A stretch of 64,000 bases of DNA, taken from the NCBI GenBank assembly GCA_025603075.1, contig MU626284.1, positions 1 to 64,000 on the forward strand. Reading direction: 5' to 3'. Below the pieces are notes generated by a model. It was not told where the DNA came from. It searched no databases and saw only the letters and a list, made by a program, of their open reading frames with translations. Shown here in pieces: positions 12,071 through 23,449 of this stretch. Positions within the stretch are counted from its first letter, which is position 1; each line of letters starts with the position of its first letter. Position numbers and translations under genes: made by a program. The stretch comes from Neoconidiobolus thromboides FSU 785. Taxonomy: Eukaryota > Entomophthoromycota > Entomophthoromycetes > Entomophthorales > Neoconidiobolaceae.

Positions 12071-13026
12071 TTATTCCTCATCCAAACTCTGTCCCTCAAA
12101 GATGAATATTGGAATCTTCAACGTAATTAAAGGATGATTAATATTTTCAGCATCTTTAATTAATTGTTGATTATATTTCACTCTTCTTTTATCATATTTA
12201 CTTAATTTACTACTTTTAGTTTCTATTAAATTATTATTATCATTAGTATCTTCTTCATCTTTTTCTTTTTCTTTTCGGTTTTTTCCAACCATTTCCACAG
12301 GGGGATCATTTATTGGACTTTTTGCTAAGGTAGGTAAGATGATGGCAATATAAGCTTCCGTATTATACTAATAGTAAAATATTAATATATATTAATATTA
12401 TAAATCATTAAATAAACTTACCTTATCAAACAACAATTCTGGTTTATCTATTATTTTTTTATTAATTTCAATAATAGTACCATATAAATTAGCTCCAATT
12501 GGGAAATTTAATTCCTCTATCTTCCCTTCTTTTTCCAATTTCACTTGAATAGTAACTAATGTAGTATCTGGTTCTAGTTTATAAGCTCCTTTTTTTCTTT
12601 TTCCTACAGCTGGATTATCTAGGATGTTTTTGTTGATATCTAATTCGATGGATTTTATGAATGATAATTGTGATTTTAAGGAGAGAAAAGGATGGGTTTC
12701 ATGCAACATGATTAAACTAATACTATTTATATATTATGCGTTAAGTAAATATTAGCAATAAAAACGTCGTTTTTTATATTACCTACTAGGTGATTGATAG
12801 ATCATTTGATTTGAAAATTGAGAGTTAGGTTTAGCTTCTATTATGTAAATAAAAGATCAGGATGGGTTCAATAAAACATAGTTAACTTACTTGCTTCATA
12901 AATATTAAAATATCTTTCGACTGGACTAGTGATATTTTGATTCCAAGATTCTATTTTTTTTTCATATTTGCTTAAATCATACTGGATTTCCACTGTATCT
13001 ATATGCTCGCTAGGTTCACTAGTCAT
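12071..13026 (-). CDS. ABITRAM/Simiate (FAM206A)-like protein
   Basis: Four exons; the last is 12071-12367 and the third 12422-12722. The N-terminal exon reads MTSEPSEHIDTVEI and contains SPVERYFNIYEAKPN. Exons 2-3 give QMIYQSPSSISLIMLHETHP, then KGAYKLEPDTTLVTIQVK and LYGTIIEINKKIIDKPELL, and exon 4 starts YNTEAYIAIILP. This series of motifs follows the human actin-binding transcription modulator ABITRAM closely (VDRYF.., SNRICVITLAESHP, KFKRGAQFL, GRLMEVNENI, STEGYIAVVLPK). That family has a lipoyl/GcvH-like fold and a role linked to actin and transcription in animals. The fungal protein has a long Lys/Glu/Asn-rich insert after the core and ends QSLDEE. Family assignment is from memory of the human sequence; function in fungi is unknown. 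Confidence 0.75.
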
Positions 13027-13148
13027 TATTCTTTTTTAGTTTGATAAAAGAGAATAAAAAACTAAGTTTTTAGTTTTCGAATATTCAAAAAATTTATTTT
13101 TTTACATTTTATTTTAAAGATTCACTAAAAACCAAAATAAATACAAAG

Positions 13149-14659
13149 ATGAATAACGCCCTTGAAGTTGTTGAAAGTCGATCACCATCACCTATACTTA
13201 CTATTGAAAATGTACGAAATGAAAGTAGTAGAGTAGCTGATATAACCAATCAATTAAATAAATTAAAGGCTAAATTACTAAAAGCTAAAATGTTAAAATC
13301 AAACTCAGTTGCTAAATTACAAAAAGAATACGATGACTTAAGTCTAGAACTAGAAATGGATAGACAAGAGATGGATAAACAGGTAAATAGTTATATCAAA
13401 CAGCCGTCATTGGTTTTATTAATGTATAAAAGGAAAAAAAACGACAATTTGTAAGTCATAATTTTGGTAATCGATTTACACATGCAGAAAATAAATCAAA
13501 TAAATTAAAAAGAAAGGTAAATTACATTCATATAATTATAAAATTAAAATTTTCATTTGTTTATTTGTTTTTATAACAACTAGTCAGAAAAAGAAGAAGA
13601 TAAAGATATTATGGAATTATTAAGAGAAGAAAAAAACAGTAAATCCGGAGATCAAGTTAAACATATGGTAAATAAAATATGTAGAGATGGTGGATATAAA
13701 GATGATTTAGAGTATATTGAAGAAAGAGCAGAACATTTTGCTTCAAAAGATAATAGAAATAATAAAAAAGATATTGACTATAAAAGTAAGTTACTCACTC
13801 TATAGATAAAAGGATTTATCATTTAGTTTTATTATAGATTATAAAAAAAATCAAGAAGCTTTAGATAAATGTCAATTTTGTTTTAAAAATGGACAAGCCC
13901 CAATAGCTCCAATTATTTCTATGGGTCAAAACGCATATCTTGCATTACCTACAGTTACAGATTTAGTATCAGGCCATTGTCTAATTATACCTGGGGATCA
14001 TTGTAAATCAAGTTTAGATTGTGATGATGCTACTTGGAACGAAATTCGAGTAAGTTTATGTTAATTATTAATTTAAAAAGAAGCAAAAAATATTAACTAA
14101 TGATTATCAAATAGAACTTCATGAAAAGTCTAATGCGTATGTTTGCTACTTTAGAAAAAGGAGTAATCTTTATGGAAACTGTAATGAATTTAAACCATTT
14201 TAAACATACTGTAATTGAATGTATACCTTTACCATGGGATTTATCACAAGATGCAACTGCTTATTTTAAAGAGGGATTAATTGATATAGCAGATGAATGG
14301 TCACAACATAAGAAGATTATAAATACTAAAGAAAGAACATTTAGAAAATCAATGACATCCAATCTACCTTATTTTCATGTTTGGTTTCATCCAGATGGTG
14401 GTTTAGGACATATTATTGAAGAAAGTGAAAAATTCAAAAGTTATTTTGGAAAGGTAAGAGAATGTTTGTTTGTATACAAGGTTATAAGATTAATAATATA
14501 TGTTTTATTTAGGAAATTATTGCTGGTATGTTAGATTTAGATATAAGTTTATGGCGTAAACCAAAGTATCAAGATAGTAACGAAAACAAGTCAAGAGTAG
14601 ATAAATTTAACAAAAAATTCCCTTGGGAAAATTATGATTGGACTAAATTATTAGATTAA
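13149..14659 (+). CDS. CwfJ/Cwf19-type splicing factor (CWF19L2-like)
   Basis: Spliceosome-associated protein of the Cwf19/Drn1 group, which act in late splicing or lariat turnover. Exon 1 is 13149-13382 (coiled-coil, many Lys/Leu), followed by exons with introns of about 48-70 nt. The CwfJ C-terminal domain 1 starts with the zinc-like CQFCFKNG near 13873 and has the HIT-like core ALPTVTDLVSGHCLIIPGDH. It continues in KGVIFMETVMNLNHFKHTVIE. CwfJ domain 2 gives FHVWFHPDGGLGHIIE, then GMLDLDISLWRKPKY and the end FPWENYDWTKLLD. These last motifs are diagnostic. The protein is shorter than animal CWF19L2 because the long N-terminal charged region is reduced. Confidence 0.88.
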
Positions 14660-15506
14660 TTAATAATAAAATGTTATATATTCTTATTTGTTTGATAAAA
14701 TAAAAAATAAAAAATAAAAACAAAAACTTCCTTAAGATTTAAAATTAAGTTTAAAATTAACAAATAAATGGATTTTATTTTTGTTTTTTAATAAAATCAT
14801 ACAGTCCTTATTACATTATAACTACTAGCTAATGGCTTTTCAACAATAATACCATCCGAATTTTGATCATCTATTGATCTACTACTAATCCCTTTATCTA
14901 TCTAAACTTTTGTATCATCATTCCCATCTCTATCCTCATTTAATCCACAACCAATTTCTAAACTATTATTAATTGGAGTATCAACTCTCATCTAAGATAA
15001 TTTTCCTAGATGGAGTAACATAATAGAAACATTGAACATTCAACCAAATTGTCTTTTATTCTATCCAAATTCGAACATCTCCACTAGATTCTGTGTAACA
15101 ATTAGTTGTTTTGTCTAACCTTTTTACCATAGAAATCAATTCCTATCTCTTGACTAATTTTTTTATTAGGTTCTTTTATAATAATAATTGGAAACTACTA
15201 CCCCAAGATTCACCAAAATCGATTCTGTCACTTCAATTTCCATTAAAACCTGTAATACAATTTGAAATAGTCTTTCTAAAACCCGAACAACCGGCTAATG
15301 GCTTCGATAAACCAGATCAAAGACCTTGATCACCTACTCAACATGGATATATCATACCATCTATTTTTATATCAAAGGGAACTTTATCACCATTGGTTGA
15401 TGAATTGAACAATAATAAGTTATGATTATTAATAACATGTTTGTCGTATATTTGAAGCCAATTGATTTTATTTTGTTTGTGTTAAAATAAAGTGGAGCTA
15501 AATACA
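14660..15506. other. Intergenic region with decayed coding remnant
   Basis: No intact gene. On the minus strand 14870-15400 shows short stretches that read like protein (IDGMIYPC, FGESWGSSFQL, SGDVRIWIE) in shifting frames with several stops, which suggests an old pseudogene of unknown family. Confidence 0.35.
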
Positions 15507-15607
15507 ATATGGGAATGTTTTTTATTTCATTACTTTTTCATTTTTTAAGCACTATTTAAGTGAAAAGATCGTTAGTAAAATTCTTACAAAAAAATACATT
15601 CCCATAT
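15507..15607 (-). mobile_element. MITE copy 5
   Basis: TA|TGGGAATGT .. ACATTCCCA|TA; complete, with compensating changes in both TIRs (G to A on one side, C to T on the other). Confidence 0.87.
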
Positions 15608-15796
15608 AGTAAATCCCAATAAAGAAATGATTCAATAATATATTTATGAAATTAATTATTTTTAATATTAGCATAATTTATTTTTATACTAGTAGAGTAT
15701 TTATAACAACAAGGCAGCCTATCAAAATTGATCTTTTAAATAATGTAAGTTATTTTATTCGATAAACTTTTTTATATTAATAAAGTTAGTAATAAA

Positions 15797-15897
15797 ATAT
15801 GTATTTTTTTGCTAATAATTTTACTAACAGTTATTTTACTAAATAGCGTTTAAAAAAGAGAAAAAGAAATGGAAAAAAGCATACCTATACTAATCAT
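15797..15897 (+). mobile_element. MITE copy 6 (strongly diverged)
   Basis: Core TTTTACTAACAG, AAATAGCGTTTAAAAAA and GGAAAAAAGCATACC recognisable; ends degraded. Confidence 0.6.
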
Positions 15898-16294
15898 TTA
15901 TCATTTTTTGAAAAATTAAGTGAACTTAAATCCATAAAGACATTGTTCTATTAGATTCAAATAAACAGTTAGTAAGCATTTTGAAAAGTTCAAAGGATTA
16001 AATTTCTTATCATTTAATATTTAAAATCTGGACTCTATCTAACAACATGATCCTCTCTATTTAATGATTTCAATATGCTATATTTAGCCTAAATACTATT
16101 TAATAACTTTTTCAAAATATTCTTATAAATCTTAACTTATTTAAACTGCTATAGTTTACTATAAACCAATGAGATTGAATGACTTGAAATCTGCCTTATT
16201 TTCATATTTGATTTCATCTTAATAGTGATAAATTTGAGATATTTCATTAAAGAAAAACAAAAAATTACAGTGCATTTTAAGAAGATAAGAGAGG

Positions 16295-16393
16295 ATATGT
16301 GGATGTATTTATGTTTAAGAATTCTACTAACAGTCTTTTATTCAAATAGTGCTTAAAAATAGAAAAAGTGATGAAGCCGAAAAACATCCCTAT
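16295..16393 (+). mobile_element. MITE copy 7
   Basis: TA|TGTGGATGTATT at the left, AAACATCCC|TA at the right, conserved core with small deletions. Confidence 0.85.
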
Positions 16394-16809
16394 GTTTTGA
16401 TTTGGATAGGAATATAAGGTTAATATTGCTTTTTATACTAAATTTAGGATATTATCTCTAGTATAAGGGTTAGATATTCGATCTATCTCATATTAATCAT
16501 CAAATTCGTTGACCGAAATGGTGGAAAAATAAGACATTAATGTGGAATAGACTGAATATTTCTTTATAGTATAATTCAAAGTATTTGGTAGTATAAATAA
16601 ATCCAATTAGAAAGATTTTAAATAATTTCTTTTGGGATAATTATAATTAAATTAAATTAAATTATTAGATTAGTACAATGGTAAATTATATATACATTAT
16701 CTTTATATGTAATAAGAGTTATTTTTATTATAATAATAGCCAAAAAAATGATCTTATAATAATAGATTTGATTTTAATTTACACTGTAAAATTTAATAAA
16801 TAATCAAGC
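16394..16809. other. Non-coding spacer 3' of ceramide glucosyltransferase
   Basis: AT-rich; nothing recognised. Probably holds the 3' UTR of the minus-strand gene that ends at 16810. Confidence 0.5.
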
Positions 16810-18288
16810 TTATTTTGAATTAGGAAAATCAATATCTCGAAGTTCTTCTTCAGAATCCAAGCCCATTTGATAAGAACTATGAGAACAAGAAGAATAACTA
16901 GTAGCATCGGTTTCTAACAAGGGTTTTGAAATGGACTGTGGTGATGACTTTGGTGTAAATTCCATCTCTGGATTACCATTTCTTTGAGATTTCATTAAAA
17001 TATCCGCTATAAAATCAATACTATAAAATAAGTAATCAATGAATTTCAAGAAAATAGGATGATGAAAAACAGGGTGAAAGAGCGATACATTATCTTCAGG
17101 TACAGCATAAGAACCAGAAGTAATACGATAAGTTTGACCACGCCACGTAAATGTAGAACCTAAAACTGAATAAAGATATAAAGGTAATGCAGTTAATTCT
17201 CTAAATGCCCAAATAACCATAAAACGTTGTAATTCTTTTAAATTTAACTTATTTCCAATAAGTTGCTGATTTAGTTGAAAATCTAATAAAAACCATACTA
17301 CTAAATGGTAAGCAAAAAAGTTAAAAATGGAAATATTTAACAAATAGCTAAAACCATAAGAAGCTAACATTCCATTTAAAATGGACTCAGTAAACGGTTC
17401 AATGATAGTAGCTTGTGGTACAATATATTTTCTTAATCTACACCACCTTGATCTTCTATTAAAATAAGCCGAAGTAGAAATAGATCCTAATCGATTATAA
17501 GCTAAATCATAAGGCATTTTAATTTTTAATCCTTGGTCCCAAATAGCTTTAGCAATAAAAAAATCTTCTGCTAATTGATTTTCAAATGCTTTCATACTGC
17601 CAACACAAGCCAAATCACTCTTTCTATATAAACAGGATTTACCAACCACACAAGGTTCAAATATAAAATAATTTAATAATGTATACATCTTAGCATGAGC
17701 TGTATTTAAAAACATACTCTCTAATTGAGAACCAAAAGTAGTACCATCTATACCCACAGGTAAATGATGTACTAAACCCACATTTTCTTCCATCATTAAT
17801 TTAGCTGAACGAGATAAACACCCTTTATTTAAAAAAATATTGGAATCGCAAACCCATATTAGATCGTGTCGACTCTGCTCATATGCTTTTAATAAATTAC
17901 TAACTTTTGGATTGACCCCTTTTTGATCTTCGTCAATGATTAATTTAGCGTCTATATTAGGGTATTTTTGGATTAATTCTAATACTAATGGTATACATGC
18001 ATCTTCACTGCTCTTTACATTAAATATCAATTCAAAATTGGGATAATCTTGTAAGAATGAGGACTCTAAATTTTGTTTTAATTTATATTCTAAGCCACAC
18101 AATGGTCGCAATACACTAACAAATGGGGCGTCTTTTGAGTTCGTTATAGGCTCATCTTTAATTTCTCGATATGTTTTATATTGATATTTACATAGAATTA
18201 AACTTATTATATTGATTGCCATTAGTATCATCCATGCGCCTACACTAATTGTTATAAATAAATAAAATAAAGCTTCTTTAAAATTCAT
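16810..18288 (-). CDS. Ceramide glucosyltransferase (GT21)
   Basis: Transfers glucose from UDP-glucose to ceramide at Golgi/ER membranes, the committed step to glucosylceramide. It is a single-exon ORF of 492 aa. An N-terminal TM segment (residues ~8-32) is followed by the GT-A domain with FVSVLRPLCGLEYKLKQNLE. The aspartate motifs are D1 (SSEDA), D2 (WVCDSNI) and D3 (LAEDFF). The (Q/R)xxRW motif is present as RRSRW. C-terminal hydrophobic segments (~305-395) and a Ser-rich tail follow. Length is typical of fungal enzymes. It stands alone between long non-coding stretches. Confidence 0.93.
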   Translation of the reverse strand: MNFKEALFYLFITISVGAWMILMAINIISLILCKYQYKTYREIKDEPITNSKDAPFVSVLRPLCGLEYKLKQNLESSFLQDYPNFELIFNVKSSEDACIPLVLELIQKYPNIDAKLIIDEDQKGVNPKVSNLLKAYEQSRHDLIWVCDSNIFLNKGCLSRSAKLMMEENVGLVHHLPVGIDGTTFGSQLESMFLNTAHAKMYTLLNYFIFEPCVVGKSCLYRKSDLACVGSMKAFENQLAEDFFIAKAIWDQGLKIKMPYDLAYNRLGSISTSAYFNRRSRWCRLRKYIVPQATIIEPFTESILNGMLASYGFSYLLNISIFNFFAYHLVVWFLLDFQLNQQLIGNKLNLKELQRFMVIWAFRELTALPLYLYSVLGSTFTWRGQTYRITSGSYAVPEDNVSLFHPVFHHPIFLKFIDYLFYSIDFIADILMKSQRNGNPEMEFTPKSSPQSISKPLLETDATSYSSCSHSSYQMGLDSEEELRDIDFPNSK

Positions 18289-20092
18289 GATTAAAACTTA
18301 AAATAAATAAATTGATTTTAAATCACTTTGTCGTTTTATACTCTTTCTTAAACGTTAGTAATTTTTAATGTTTTAAATGACACAATTTTATTGGTGATCG
18401 CAGTTGAATTTGAATTCACTTGTCATAATTAACAAAAAATTCTATATAGCTGTTGCGGCTTTTTACGAAGTTTTTAACTCCACATTTAAGAATAAAATTT
18501 AAGCCAAAATTGATATAATATAATAATTGAGCACGAAAAAAAATTACATAATAAGTAAGTTGTAAAAGTTATCACTAAAAAGTTATAAAAGAGTTGGAGA
18601 GGTATTTGCGATGATTTATAAGCAAAGTTATAAAATGGACATAAAAGGTAAATCATACGCTTTTTTTAAGCTATTTTCTTTAAGGGAGTAAAATTAGCCA
18701 CTAATTATTCGTTATTTTCTTCCAGGAATAAGTGTCAAGGGCCTACTTTTTCATTACTTTTGATTACCCTGAAAATACTGATTGTTGAAGCAAAAAGATT
18801 GCTAATGTTTAGCCTATAAACTCAATTGATCCGTAAGCCGAGCCTTTTGAATTGAGTTGACCTTGAATCGGATAATACTTGGATTTTTAAATCGGATGAA
18901 GTGAATTTTAAAAAATTAAAATAAAGTAACTATAAAATTACTTTTGATTTTTAAATTCATTCTTATTTAGAATTATAATAGTATCTTAATAGCAACATCA
19001 TTTACATTATGTTTATATGGAGATTATAATTAATAACAGGTTTATTTATAAATTCTTGGCCTTTTTAGACCTTAAAGTAAAACAATGCCAATGGTTTTAT
19101 TTTATGGAGTTAAAAACGGACTAAAAATGAATATAGAAATCAGAATTGATAAAGGTTGATGCTAAAGAATAAATAGTAAAATTTTTACTTTTTTCAAAAG
19201 TTGATATTGATTGTGTTAATTTAAACTATAAAAATTTCTATATTTTATTCAATATGTCCAAGTTTATGGGGTGATATTGAAAGTTTGTAAGCTCTTTAAT
19301 GGAAATTCAATAGCTACTGAATTTTAAAATGGGTGCTAAGCCTATTACTTAACATACTTTTAATATACGATACAAAATGCCAAAATGCTATAATTTAAAT
19401 ACTTAATTTATATAATCTAAAGTTTTTATATGAGCCAATATGTTAATAAAAAGCCTTATTAAGTGAAAAACAATGTCAAGAATCTATAGCACTAGCATTT
19501 TCAAATGTATTTTAGATGCTTATTATATCAAAGCTAATAAATGATAGTATAAACAATCAAATTTCATTGATAAATTTTAAAAAATTGTCAAATTAATGAT
19601 AAGTTATTAAAATTATAGATTTAATTCGAAAGTAATTGGTTACATGGGTAGAATCTTTTATAGTAAATTTTGCCGAAAAGGTTTAGCTTTTGATCAAAAT
19701 AAACTCTAATTAAAACAACTAATATAGATGTGTTTTAAGAATTTTACTACAATCTTTCCACTCAAATGGCACTTAAAAAATGAAAAAGTAATGAAACCAA
19801 AAAAAACAGTCCCTAATTTAATTAAAAACGTAGCTGAACTGAACTTTATAAGATAAATATTTTAAAAAGTATTCAGCTTAGAAGGCTATAATAAATGTTA
19901 TTTAAATATAACATAGCCATTTTAATACCATAGCTAAAGTTAAAGTCACAGCTAATGTTGATTTTTTTATGATATAAAATAGAATTCTTATTAAAGATTT
20001 AAAAATAATCTACTCACATTACTTTTAAATTTTGTTATAAATTTTTTTTTTACGATCTTTATTTAACTTTTTTAATATTTTTTATTAAAATT
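18289..20092. other. Long gene-free region
   Basis: About 1.8 kb of AT-rich DNA without a credible ORF. It contains one MITE (19722-19815) and is followed by a 29-bp tandem repeat. Confidence 0.6.
19722..19815 (+). mobile_element. MITE copy 8 (diverged)
   Basis: Core TTTTAAGAATTTTACTACAA and CTTTCCACTCAAATGGCAC are clear; the left TIR is shortened and the right end reads ACAGTCCCTA. Confidence 0.75.
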
Positions 20093-20217
20093 TATGTTTT
20101 TGTAAAATATAATTATTTATTTATGTTTTTGTAAAATATAATTATTTATTTATGTTTTTGTAAAATATAATTATTTATTTATGTTTTTGTAAAATATAAT
20201 TATTTATTTATGTTTTT
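20093..20217. repeat. 29-bp tandem repeat, four full units plus a partial one
   Basis: Unit starts TATGTTTTTGTAAAATATAA; TATG recurs at 20093, 20122, 20151, 20180 and 20209, exactly 29 bp apart. The full units appear identical. Confidence 0.95.
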
Positions 20218-20366
20218 ATCGATTTTAATTAAATTTCATGTTATATTTTTAAAAAAGAGCTAGTGTAATAAAATAACATTATTTAAAAAGCACTTTGATA
20301 ACTTTTTAACTACTTAATAAAACTTTTTGAACTTAATAATATAATAACTATTATATTAAACTGACG

Positions 20367-20469
20367 TGTGGGGATGTTTTTTGACTTCATTACTTTTTCT
20401 ATTTTTCAAGCGCTATTTGGGTAGAATAATTATTAGTAAATTCTTAAACAAAAAGATATATCCCCATAT
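20367..20469 (-). mobile_element. MITE copy 9
   Basis: TGGGGATGT at the left after TG (mutated TA), ATATCCCCA|TA at the right; full length. Confidence 0.85.
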
Positions 20470-20609
20470 TATCAAATTTTATAAAGTTTTATCATATAAT
20501 TAAAGAGGGATTAATTTACAAAATTTATTTGTTCTTAAACTTTTTAACATTTTCTGAGCTCAAAAATTAATTACTCTTTAACTACACAACAAAATTTTAT
20601 AAATTTGAT

Positions 20610-20717
20610 GATGTGGGTATGTTTTTCTTATTTCATTGTTTTTTCCATTATTTAAGCATTATTTGAGTGGAAAGGCTATCTATCAGTAAAATTATTGACC
20701 AAAAATATATCCCCCAT
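20610..20717 (-). mobile_element. MITE copy 10
   Basis: TGTGGGTATG at the left and ATATCCCCCA at the right with conserved core, including GCATTATTTGAGTGGAAAGG and a 4-bp internal duplication (TATCTATC). Confidence 0.82.
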
Positions 20718-20788
20718 TTGCTTTCAAATAAAAGCGAAATAGCTTTAATGAATCTGTTGTTATCTAAGTTCTAATACGTTATTGGAAA

Positions 20789-21403
20789 TTAACTAATGAG
20801 TTCATAACCAGGTGGAAAATTGACAGCTTGATTATGATTTGGAGGAGTTGAGATGCACATTATTGCCTTGATTCCAAGGTGGGGACTTATTAATTCACTT
20901 ACCAATTGATCCCTTACACTTATAGACAACCCAAAACGATAATTGTAAGCTTATTTAATTTTAGATAGCTTTTCAAAATACAAACGGATTTTAAATAATG
21001 AATTAAAAATTAAGGTTCTCGTTAGCTGACACTAAAAAAACAAAAAAACTTACACAAAGCTGAATACCAAAGTCAAGGATAAAACATAAAAAATCGACTA
21101 ATAGACAATAAAAGAACTATACTCCAGCTTCAAGTATCATCATAGCTCCAAATATTACTATAAATAATACAAGATTAGAAATATTCGAAAGTGATAGATA
21201 ATAGTTATGGATCCTTCTAATGCTTTCTTTAGGTTCCTATCACCATACATCATTACTTTATGATATATCTCATGAAGATTATGTATGAAAGTGTATTCTA
21301 ATTTTAATACAAACCCTTTTAATGAATCAGTAGCTGTATTAGTAGATTCTAATTATGTTCTATTGTTGATTAAAGATAATTTAACAACGTTCAATGAGCT
21401 CAT
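20789..21403 (-). pseudogene. PPxY two-TM family pseudogene E
   Basis: Reads from an ATG at 21403 as MSSLNVVKLSLINNRT-stop, then in the same frame through LKGFVLKLEYTF, IYHKVMMYGDRNLKKALEG and YHFRIFLIL to another stop. The intron donor gtaagt is kept near 21048. Exon 2 reads FLIHYLKSVCILKSYLKLNK before a stop, and after a frameshift SVRDQLVSE. The tail keeps PPNH (a mutated PPxY) and an intact PPGY before the stop at 20789. It is a clear relative of the intact genes downstream on this strand. Confidence 0.8.
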
Positions 21404-21621
21404 AGTCTGAGTGTGATTACTAGTTAATTTTGCTCTTTGTACTAATAATTTAAATAAAACAAAGTATTATCTTGTTATTTAAACTAATTAAAATTGGAAA
21501 ATTACTTTTGTAATCCCTCTATTTGTCAAGTTTTTCTTCCATTCTATATGGTGGCATGCTAATAAAGAATTGTTCTATTGCTAGTTTGCTATAGATATTT
21601 CTATGGAAAACATCTAGTATT

Positions 21622-22738
21622 TGGGGTTGTCTGAATTAGTTTGATTATTTTATCTAATTTTTGAAAAATTTTGTATTTTAAAACTTCGCTTAAAATTATA
21701 TAAAATCAAATTTTTTATTAAAACAAAAGTACCTGGACACAGTTCTAAATCATTCTATTATAGTTTATACTGTAAGTTAGTTGAATTTCTATTAAATATT
21801 AAATACATATTCTTACAAAACTTTATTGAGGAATATTTATTATCGACTGCTTTATAACCAACATTGTAGATTTGTTGTCAAATAAATAACTATTTTAATG
21901 TTATAATTACATTATTAATATATTGCCAAGTTAATAAATAGCTGCATGGGAGGCAGTGGTTAGCCCCAAAGCTATAATTAACCATCTCTATATAGTACAA
22001 GTAATATAATAATAGTTTTTACATATTATTACAATTCCTTGTTCTTTGACTATTTATTAACTTAGCTATTAATAACTTAAGTAATCTTAATATTTAGTAA
22101 TCTGTTTCTATCATTTAACAAACTATTTGCTTGCTTAGTAAATATCAAAAGTTTTAGATTCTCTGTTATCTTCGTAAGGTAAGCTGGGATCGATCTTTTA
22201 CTTTTTCTATTTTCTATAGACTCTATAAGGGAGTGTTTTTTTTTGACTTCATTATTTTTTCCATTTTTTAAGCGCTATTTAAGCGGAAAATTTATTAGTA
22301 AAATTCTTAAACACAAAAATACATCTCCATTATCGATAGTAAACTTTGATAATATATCTTTTCTTTGTTTTATTTTATTATAAAATTCCATAAACCTTGG
22401 GTTGTTATAAGTAACTTTCAAAATTGATATAAATGAATTACAATGTTTATATTGTATACTCCTCCCTATTGTATTAAAATTCTCAAAAATTCCATTTCGA
22501 AGTTTAGTTATGAAAGTTTGCATTTTGTTTTTATTTCAACAAAAAATAAACTCAAATAAGTGTATTTATATAATTAGTAAAATTAGCTATTTAAGAAAAG
22601 GAAACAATTAGAATAAGTTTTAAATAGAGATATTTAATTCAGGCTTTTTAGATTTAACCATCACATTAGACACAAATTTTGAATTTTAAATCTGGATTAA
22701 CTTCCAAGTAAATTCTGAAACCAATTTGGACAACCCCA
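21622..22738. mobile_element. DNA transposon, full-length non-autonomous copy (element T1, copy b)
   Basis: Ends are inverted repeats: the left reads TGGGGTTGTCTGAATTAGTT and the right, reversed, TGGGGTTGTCCAAATTGGTT (17 of the first 20 match). The body matches the left-edge copy at 1-587 in inverted orientation. It holds a nested MITE (22224-22332), and another MITE abuts its right end (22738). No transposase ORF is seen; the only coding-like stretch is MQTFITKLRNGIFENFNTIG on the minus strand. A target-site duplication is not clear (TT on the left, TA on the right). Confidence 0.75.
22224..22332 (-). mobile_element. MITE copy 11 (nested in T1 copy b)
   Basis: TA|AGGGAGTGT at the left, ACATCTCCA at the right; full core present. 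Confidence 0.82.
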
Positions 22739-22837
22739 TATGGAGATTTTTTTTGGCTCCATTACTTTCTCCATCTTTTAAGCACTATTTGAACAAAAAG
22801 ATTGTAAAATTCCTAAATACAAAAATACATCCACATA
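22738..22837 (-). mobile_element. MITE copy 12 (at the right end of T1 copy b)
   Basis: TA|TGGAGATTT .. ATACATCCACA|TA. It is inserted at the TA that directly follows the T1 terminus CAACCCCA. Confidence 0.85.
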
Positions 22838-22997
22838 CATTGAAAAATGTTCTTATTTTTAAACTAAACTCCGACTATAAGAAGAAATAATTGATGTATT
22901 GAAAAGAATTTCATTGGTGAACTTTAGGATGGTTATTTACTTTCATTATAATGTAAAAAGATGTATGCTTGATATTTAACTTACTACTGTAAAAATG

Positions 22998-23104
22998 ATA
23001 TGGGGATGTATTTTTTTGTTTAAGAATTTTATTAATAGTTTTTCCACTCAAATAGCGCTTAAAAGATGGAAAAAGTAATGAAGGCAAAAAAATATCCTTC
23101 GTAT
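22998..23104 (+). mobile_element. MITE copy 13
   Basis: TA|TGGGGATGTATTTTTTTG at the left, AATATCCTTCG|TA at the right; core close to consensus. Confidence 0.88.
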
Positions 23105-23449
23105 GATGTCAAAATTAAAAATTTACTTTTCTTAAATAGCAGCGTAAAAATTATTACAATACCGTAGTGCAGCCTATATATTAAGGATTCAGTTTATTAG
23201 AATTACATGATACAAAATTAAAACCTGCTTACGGTTAGTATTATTTTAGATGAGCAAATTATAGTATATTAATCCATTAGAAATTAATTTTACGCCCAAA
23301 ATCGATACTACTATTCATATTTAAACCTTCCGCTAAAGTCAATATTATCTTACTGTGCTTATATTCGCTAATAGTTTATACTAAATGGTTCTAGCAACTG
23401 TCATTAATTATTTTTCGAAAAAATGAAAGCAATTAAAACATGAAGTTTT
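23105..23449. other. Non-coding spacer 3' of PPxY paralogue C
   Basis: No ORF or repeat recognised. Confidence 0.5.

Noticed and set aside
22275..22523. 82-codon minus-strand ORF as a gene
   Set aside because: It starts in transposon T1 and ends in a nested MITE; only its first 20 codons look coding.
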